10,653 bases of DNA from Pseudobdellovibrionaceae bacterium (GTDB lineage Bacteria > Bdellovibrionota > Bdellovibrionia > Bdellovibrionales > UBA1609). Of this stretch, positions 6,190 to 10,653 are shown one piece after another. How positions within the stretch are numbered: the stretch's first letter is position 1; each line of letters opens with the position of its first letter. The notes beneath the pieces are model-generated. The model was given only the letters and a program-made list of their open reading frames with translations, was not told the origin of the DNA and searched no databases. The stretch is taken from NCBI GenBank assembly GCA_026712605.1, contig JAPORL010000201.1:1-10653 (forward strand). Reading direction: 5' to 3'. Both the position numbers and the translations under genes were made by a program.

Positions 6190-7385
6190 TTCACCTCTCT
6201 TTGACAAACTTCTTGAATAAAGCGACTCATTTGTTTGAAAATTGTCCCTTTAGATTTTCCCATTCCAAAAGTGTTTTCCTTTTTATTATCCATCATGGCT
6301 AATTTTCTGCTTTCAAAATTAGAAGACCTTAATTTTCTTCTTCCTCCACTATTATAAGAAGAGCTATTAGAATTTCCCGTTTGGTTCACTTTTCCAAAAT
6401 TTGCTGAAGAGTGGCTTTTAGGATAGTTTTTTACGTATTCCTCTTTCTCTTCTTCTGCTATATCACCAGCTAAGCTTGATTCTAATCCTTTAAAATTCGG
6501 ACCATGATTAAAAGCTCCTGAATTTAATCCAGAATTTCTAGATCCCATATTACTTCTAGCTGAACCATTTAAAGAAGAGGTATCAAAGTTGGAACCCCCA
6601 TCATTTGCAAACAATTCTTCTGTTATGTTTTCTTCATTGTTTCCATTGGCGATATCCTCAGTAGGGATAACAGGCTCCCCTGCTTTATTATCCGCTGTTT
6701 TGTCCCAGGGACTATGTATCCCCATATTAGAGCTTGATCCCGCTCCCGTACCAGGAGGAGCAGATACCTTTAAGTTTTTATCACCTTCATTTTTAGTAGT
6801 TTGATCAGTACAGTTTTCCGCCCCTTCTGGACAATCTGCTAAAGCTTTAGCCGCTAAAGCTGAAGTCAAAGCTTGAATGCCAGATAAACCGCCTTGCAAA
6901 CAAGCATTTGAACAATCTTCTTGTTGAGCTGTGCAGTTTTCTAAACCTTCTTCCAAGCTTGTCTCACATGTAGCTTTAGGTGTGTCTAAGGCTGGTGGGT
7001 TTACTTCAATACAGTCTGCCTCACAAACTTCCTCACAAGCTGTTATAGCTTCCTCACAAGCCATACATCTTTTTAAAGCCACTGTAGATAATGTGCTTTG
7101 TATAGCTGAATTTCCCTGATGAGATAGTTTAGCAGAGCCTCCTCCCTCAGCCACAGTAGAAACAGTTCCTTGAACCGCTTGTCCCACCAAAGCATAAGAA
7201 GCTAAATCCATACCAGAACTGGCTTTTTTAGCCAATCTTACCCCATCTTTACAAGCCTCTATTTTCTCTTGATTTGTAGTAGGTTCAGAATTTTCTTGAT
7301 CTGTCGCATTTACAATAGAAATCATACTAAAAAAAGAACAAACAAAATAAAAGGATAGAAGCCTTTTTAGAAAATAATTTTTCAT
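6180..7385 (-). CDS. Exported cysteine-rich, Ser/Asn/Gly-rich protein, first gene of a coupled pair, function unknown
   Basis: The ATG at 7383-7385 was chosen, giving 401 residues, over a TTG six codons upstream, because it starts a clean signal peptide (MKNYFLKRLLSFYFVCSFF to IVNA, likely cleaved after Ala27). The mature protein has 14 cysteines. One is at 45. A cluster follows with the pattern CMAC, CEEVCEADC (107-125), then 140, 151, 158 and 162, then 185 and 192, and two in the last eight residues. Two Ala/Gly-rich stretches (about 59-83 and 165-185) flank the cluster. Residues about 195-360 are low-complexity and probably disordered, with repeated SNMG and NSG words. A basic C-terminal part ends in a helix containing GTIFKQMSRFIQEV. 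I recognise no family. The layout mirrors that of the downstream partner. No strong ribosome binding site precedes the ATG. Confidence 0.82.
   Translation of the reverse strand: MKNYFLKRLLSFYFVCSFFSMISIVNATDQENSEPTTNQEKIEACKDGVRLAKKASSGMDLASYALVGQAVQGTVSTVAEGGGSAKLSHQGNSAIQSTLSTVALKRCMACEEAITACEEVCEADCIEVNPPALDTPKATCETSLEEGLENCTAQQEDCSNACLQGGLSGIQALTSALAAKALADCPEGAENCTDQTTKNEGDKNLKVSAPPGTGAGSSSNMGIHSPWDKTADNKAGEPVIPTEDIANGNNEENITEELFANDGGSNFDTSSLNGSARSNMGSRNSGLNSGAFNHGPNFKGLESSLAGDIAEEEKEEYVKNYPKSHSSANFGKVNQTGNSNSSSYNSGGRRKLRSSNFESRKLAMMDNKKENTFGMGKSKGTIFKQMSRFIQEVCQREVKCP
6190..6200 (-). promoter_or_regulatory. Ribosome binding site deciding the start at 6189
   Basis: On the minus strand this reads AGAGAGGTGAA immediately before the ATG at 6187-6189. 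It lies inside the last codons of the upstream gene, whose TAA stop (6180-6182) falls just after the new start codon. This arrangement suggests translational coupling. Confidence 0.7.
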
Positions 7386-7682
7386 ATTTAATGTATCGGT
7401 CAAAGGTCTTGTTTTCTAAAGTATTTTTTTATTAATCTGTTTATTTAAGCTTTATTTGCCCTAATTTAGCACTCATAAAGCTAACAACATATTTTCAGTA
7501 TAAATTAAGAATCTCTATTTTATTACAGGAAAATTTTATACTTCAATAGAAACTATAGAAAACATAGCTTTTGAAGTTTTTACTTTCTATATAAGATAAA
7601 ATCACTTAAAATAAATGTATAGGAAAATAAAAGCCAAATGGGAGATATTTATTTTATAAAAGTTAATTAAAACCTATAAAAA
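7386..7682. promoter_or_regulatory. Divergent regulatory spacer between the cysteine-rich operon and fadE
   Basis: This very AT-rich stretch should hold promoters for both directions. No gene is seen. TA-rich -10-like strings occur, for example at 7588-7600, but none pairs convincingly with a -35 box at standard spacing. The one clear structure is the inverted repeat at 7540-7577, described separately. The ATG of fadE has no obvious Shine-Dalgarno sequence. Confidence 0.5.
7540..7577. promoter_or_regulatory. Imperfect inverted repeat upstream of fadE, possible operator
   Basis: ACTTCAA (7540-7546) and TTGAAGT (7571-7577) are perfect inverted repeats. With one mismatch the arms extend inward to 10 bases, then to an inner CTAT / ATAG pair around a 7-base loop. 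It lies about 105 bases before fadE in the divergent spacer. It could be an operator for a fatty-acid-responsive regulator or a hairpin in a leader RNA. In AT-rich DNA it could also arise by chance. Confidence 0.3.
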
Positions 7683-10274
7683 ATGAAAGATTTATTATTT
7701 CAATTAATTCAAAACAAAAAAATAAGACTGATTTTTTTTAGCCTGTTATTTCTGATTTATGTTTATTTTCTTGGAAAGCTTTACACAGAAAATGGATTTA
7801 ATAGTTTTATTGCCTTTATCCCGCTAAGCTTAAAAACAACAGTTGCTTTAACAACGCTCATTTTACTTTTTTTTCACAGCTCCTTTATTATTTGGACTGC
7901 TTTTTTACTTCTGATTTTATCAATTAGTTTATCAGGCCTTCCTCTTTATTTTATGTTTTTTGGAATAATTGCTGGTCTTTTTCTTTTATTTTTTGCTTTT
8001 TCATTTTTATTTTTTAAAGGAGCTAAAAAACTCAACATGCTTCCTAAAATCTCGGAAACAGAAAAAATAGCCTTACATGTGGGAGAGCCTTGGATTGAAA
8101 AAGAGTTTTTTAAAGGTCTGCCTGATTTTAAAAATTTATTTAATCAAGCCCCTCCCCGTCTTTCTGAAAGGGAACAAATTTTTTTAAATGATCAAGTAGA
8201 AGATCTTTGCTCTTTATCTACAGAGTGGGATTTTTTAAAAAGAAAAAAACTTCTTCCCTCTGAAGAAGAGATTATAAAAAAAGAGAAATTTTTTGGCCTA
8301 AGCGTTCCTAAAAGTTACAAAGGCTTAGAATTTTCTCCTTTTGCTCATGCCAAAGTCATTGAAAAAATAGCTGGACACAATAATCCTCTTGCGATTATAA
8401 CTATGGTTCCTAACTCCTTAGGACCAGCAAAACTTCTCCTCAAATACGGAACAAAAGAACAAAAAGATCAATACTTAAAGTCTTTAGCCTCTGCCGATTT
8501 ATGGCCTTGTTTTGGCTTAACAGAAGTTCAAGCGGGAAGTGACGCCAGTTCTATCCAATCATCAGCTATTTTATTTAAACAAGATGGAGAATTAAAAATA
8601 AAAATAAATTTTGAAAAACGCTGGATCACTTTATCTTCTAAAGCCGATCTTATAGGGCTGGCAGTACAATTAAAAGATCCAGATAAGCTACTTTCAAAAA
8701 AAACAAACTTAGGCATTACATGTCTTTTAATCTCCAGTGACCTAAAAGGAATAGAAAGGGGGTTTCATCATGATCCCATGGGTCTTCCTATTTATAATGC
8801 CCCTATAAAAGGGAAGAATGTTATTGTCCCTGCTAAAACGGCTATTATTGGAGGCTTAAAACAAGCGGGACAGGGTTGGAAAATGCTCATGGAATCTTTA
8901 TCGGCAGGGCGATCTATTTCTCTTCCCGCTTTATGCACTGCCAGTTCAAAAAAAGTCTCATGGCTCACAGTAACCCATGCTTTTGTAAGAAGACAGTTTG
9001 GCGTTCCTATTGGAAAATTTGAAGGCATTCAAGAAAAACTGGCAAAGATTACTGGTTTAACCCATCTAATAAGCCTCACTCACAATTTTACCTTAAGCGG
9101 TCTTAATCAAGGAGTAGTATCTCCCGTTATTTCCGCCCTCAATAAGTATCACTGTTCTGAGTTGGCTCAAAAAGTTGTAAAGCATGGCATGGATATTATG
9201 GCTGGAGCGGGTTTAAGTTTAGGTCCTAGAAATAAAATTGCTAACTTGCATGCCTCTATGCCTGTAGCTATCACAGTAGAAGGAGCCAATGTATTAAGCC
9301 GAACTCTTATCTCTTACGGACAAGGTTTAATAAAAACTCACCCTCAAGGCTATCCTATTATAGATTCTTTAGAAAAAAATAATTTAAATTCTTTTAACAA
9401 AAATCTTTGGATCTTTTTGTATGAAAGCCTGTGCCACTTTGTTAGAAGTATCTTATTTACTTTAACAAGAGCTTACACAGCTTGGCCTGTTTTTTTAAAA
9501 AGAGGAAGATATTTACAAAAACTCAAATGGAGTATCAGCCTATTTGCCTTTTTAAGCAACTTAAACTTAATGCTATTAGGAGGAAAGCTTAAAACAAAGG
9601 GACAAATAACTGGACGCTTTGCGGATTGGCTTTCTTTTCAGTATATGATCTGTGCTGTTATTTGGAGCGAGAGACATGAAAAAAATAACAAATTAGCTTA
9701 TGATTGGTCCTTAGAGTACTGCTTTTCACAGATTCAAAAAACTGTTCTTGATATATTAAATAACTATCCTATAACTGTCGCTCGCTGGCTATTAAAACCC
9801 TTAACATGGATTTTAAAAATAAACTGTTTAGGAGAAAAACCTTCTGATAAATTAAATAAACAACTGGCAAACAAAATTTTAGAAGACAAAAAGTTTAAGG
9901 AAGATCTCTGCAAAAATATGTATTTTCCAAAGGGAGAAGAAGATCAATTTCAAAAACTAAATAAAGCTTATGATTTAAGCTTAAAAGAACAAACTATTTT
10001 AAATAAAATTTTTAACTCAGATAAATTGCATTCCCTTTATTTCATTGAAAATTTAAGATCTACCAAGAAAGATAAACTTCCAAAAGATCTTGGTAAAGCT
10101 CCAAAAAAACAAATCTCATTCAAAAAAATCAAAGATAACTTTGAGTTATTTGAAAAAGCTTTAAAATCAAGTATCATTTCTCAAGAAGATTTTGAAGTCC
10201 TTAAATCTGCTAAAAAAGCGCGAAATGAGGCCGTGCAGGTGGATTCCTTTAGTACAGAAGAATATTTTAAATAA
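7683..10274 (+). CDS. fadE: Acyl-CoA dehydrogenase FadE, membrane-anchored
   Basis: An FAD enzyme predicted to make trans-2-enoyl-CoA from acyl-CoA, the first step of fatty acid beta-oxidation, at the inner membrane. The 863-residue product aligns with E. coli FadE (about 814 residues) end to end. After an N-terminal hydrophobic region with three or four membrane segments (about 14-30, 50-64, 68-85, 88-112) come PPRLSEREQIFLNDQVEDLC (157-176), MVPNSLGPAKLLLKYGTKEQ (241-260), the flavin-contact block CFGLTEVQAGSDAS, AGQGWKMLMESLSAGR, and AITVEGANVLSR. Glu533 in the last block is the probable catalytic base. The C-terminal FadE-specific domain (DUF1974 type) is present, including GGKLKTKGQITGRFADWLS and a closing VDSFSTEEYF. 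The extra length is mostly in the N-terminal membrane part. It is divergent from the cysteine-rich operon and converges on trmD. The TEVQAGSD block replaces the more usual TxPxAGSD. Confidence 0.97.
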   Translation: MKDLLFQLIQNKKIRLIFFSLLFLIYVYFLGKLYTENGFNSFIAFIPLSLKTTVALTTLILLFFHSSFIIWTAFLLLILSISLSGLPLYFMFFGIIAGLFLLFFAFSFLFFKGAKKLNMLPKISETEKIALHVGEPWIEKEFFKGLPDFKNLFNQAPPRLSEREQIFLNDQVEDLCSLSTEWDFLKRKKLLPSEEEIIKKEKFFGLSVPKSYKGLEFSPFAHAKVIEKIAGHNNPLAIITMVPNSLGPAKLLLKYGTKEQKDQYLKSLASADLWPCFGLTEVQAGSDASSIQSSAILFKQDGELKIKINFEKRWITLSSKADLIGLAVQLKDPDKLLSKKTNLGITCLLISSDLKGIERGFHHDPMGLPIYNAPIKGKNVIVPAKTAIIGGLKQAGQGWKMLMESLSAGRSISLPALCTASSKKVSWLTVTHAFVRRQFGVPIGKFEGIQEKLAKITGLTHLISLTHNFTLSGLNQGVVSPVISALNKYHCSELAQKVVKHGMDIMAGAGLSLGPRNKIANLHASMPVAITVEGANVLSRTLISYGQGLIKTHPQGYPIIDSLEKNNLNSFNKNLWIFLYESLCHFVRSILFTLTRAYTAWPVFLKRGRYLQKLKWSISLFAFLSNLNLMLLGGKLKTKGQITGRFADWLSFQYMICAVIWSERHEKNNKLAYDWSLEYCFSQIQKTVLDILNNYPITVARWLLKPLTWILKINCLGEKPSDKLNKQLANKILEDKKFKEDLCKNMYFPKGEEDQFQKLNKAYDLSLKEQTILNKIFNSDKLHSLYFIENLRSTKKDKLPKDLGKAPKKQISFKKIKDNFELFEKALKSSIISQEDFEVLKSAKKARNEAVQVDSFSTEEYFK

Positions 10275-10440
10275 ATAGAAAATTATATTTTTCTGAGCTT
10301 ATTCTTTTAGCATAATATTTAATGATATAATTGCAATTAAAAGTCGCTTTTTAAAAACTATTTGAAACCTCTTAATTTTTCACAAAAGTGAATATAAAAA
10401 TTTATTAAATTTTTTACCTTTAGAGAATATATATTATATC
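10275..10440. other. Convergent AT-rich spacer between fadE and trmD
   Basis: No gene is seen. A small hairpin, TTCAC-AAAA-GTGAA, lies at 10379-10392 and a 10-base palindrome AATTGCAATT at 10329-10338. Neither is followed by a proper T-run on either strand, so no terminator is called. Unlike the nfu end, this convergent spacer has no copy of the palindromic repeat. Confidence 0.5.
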
Positions 10441-10653
10441 TTAATTTGATTGTTTTTTTAATAAAATTAAATTTTTACCCTTTTTTAAAAAACCTATAGC
10501 TTTTAACTCTACCTTTGATAGAGCTCCTAAATAAGCTTTAGCTATTGGCAGTTGTTTTAGTAATGTTAATTTTCTCTCTAAAAGATCTGGTCTTTTAAGC
10601 CATGTTGTCATTAAAGAGCTGTAAAATTTCAATTTTTCTATCTCTTTGTGATT
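10441..10653 (-). CDS. trmD: tRNA (guanine-N1)-methyltransferase TrmD, C-terminal part, cut by the window edge
   Basis: TrmD methylates G37 of tRNAs with S-adenosylmethionine, which prevents frameshifting. The minus-strand frame is open to the window end and gives 70 residues before the TAA stop. It begins NHKEIEKLKFYSSLMTTW, followed by LKRPDLLERK. This matches the C-terminal domain of E. coli TrmD, where NHAKIRRWRLKQSLGRTW is followed by LRRPELLEN. The residues after RPDLLERK (LTLLKQLPIAKAYLGALSK and onward, ending LILLKKQSN) are a lineage-specific tail I cannot align. A TTG at 10632 could be mistaken for a start, but the homology continues upstream of it, so the gene is 5'-incomplete here. 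The SAM-binding knot and catalytic Asp lie outside the window. It converges with fadE. Confidence 0.85.
   Translation of the reverse strand, partial: NHKEIEKLKFYSSLMTTWLKRPDLLERKLTLLKQLPIAKAYLGALSKVELKAIGFLKKGKNLILLKKQSN

Noticed and set aside
6589..6804. Plus-strand open frame of 71 codons inside the first cysteine-rich gene
   Set aside because: It lies wholly antisense to a gene with a signal peptide and consistent composition, and has no ribosome binding site or recognisable domain.
6931..7119. Plus-strand open frame of 62 codons antisense to the cysteine cluster
   Set aside because: It is a shadow frame of a Ser/Ala/Cys-rich coding region, with no independent support.
7386..7403. Six-codon N-terminal extension of the first cysteine-rich protein from a TTG at 7403
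   Set aside because: The TTG has no ribosome binding site, and the extension would add polar residues in front of a well-formed signal peptide that starts at the ATG.
8528..9028. Two minus-strand open frames inside fadE (8528-8716 and 8792-9028)
   Set aside because: They are antisense to highly conserved FadE blocks and match nothing recognisable.
10379..10392. Terminator hairpin between fadE and trmD
   Set aside because: The stem is only 5 base pairs with low GC and is not followed by a T-run on either strand.
10441..10632. A small stand-alone 63-residue gene starting at TTG 10632
   Set aside because: The frame stays open to the window edge, and the residues upstream of the TTG (NHKEIEK) continue the TrmD homology, so it is the end of a longer gene.

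Overview
The window is strongly AT-rich bacterial DNA, dense in ordinary housekeeping genes. The mix suggests an AT-rich Gram-negative bacterium with an outer membrane. It contains a class II lysyl-tRNA synthetase, a DhnA-type class I fructose-bisphosphate aldolase, an Nfu protein with the Nfu_N plus NifU-like layout, a membrane-anchored FadE, TrmD, and a pair of exported cysteine-rich proteins. The Bdellovibrionota or a related lineage formerly placed in the Deltaproteobacteria would fit. That placement is inference from gene content and was not tested by a search.

Layout. Positions 32-2717 hold two minus-strand genes, lysS and a class I aldolase gene (fbaB-like). A 271-base, very AT-rich divergent spacer follows, then a plus-strand nfu gene (2989-3540). 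Positions 3541-4812 are the accessory part. A 118-base imperfect palindrome (3589-3706) lies just past nfu. Next is one small minus-strand gene for a probable lipoprotein (3767-4225). After it comes an array of 129-base tandem repeats of the same palindrome family (4425-4801), in the opposite orientation. Positions 4813-7385 are a two-gene minus-strand operon for exported cysteine-rich proteins, overlapping by 10 bases. A divergent spacer (7386-7682) leads to fadE (7683-10274). The right edge holds the C-terminal 70 codons of trmD on the minus strand, cut by the window end.

How the genes relate. LysS and TrmD serve translation, the aldolase central carbon metabolism, Nfu iron-sulfur cluster delivery, and FadE the first step of fatty acid beta-oxidation. 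They look like independent neighbours rather than one pathway. The parts least explained by known families are the repeat family and the coupled cysteine-rich pair. The two complete repeat copies lie just downstream of gene 3' ends in the same orientation relative to those genes. The cysteine-rich proteins share an architecture and a short C-terminal motif.

Two start codons are moved here to internal ATGs (6189 and 7385), because the longest frames begin at TTG codons and the ATG starts give better signal peptides. At 6189 there is also a clear ribosome binding site.
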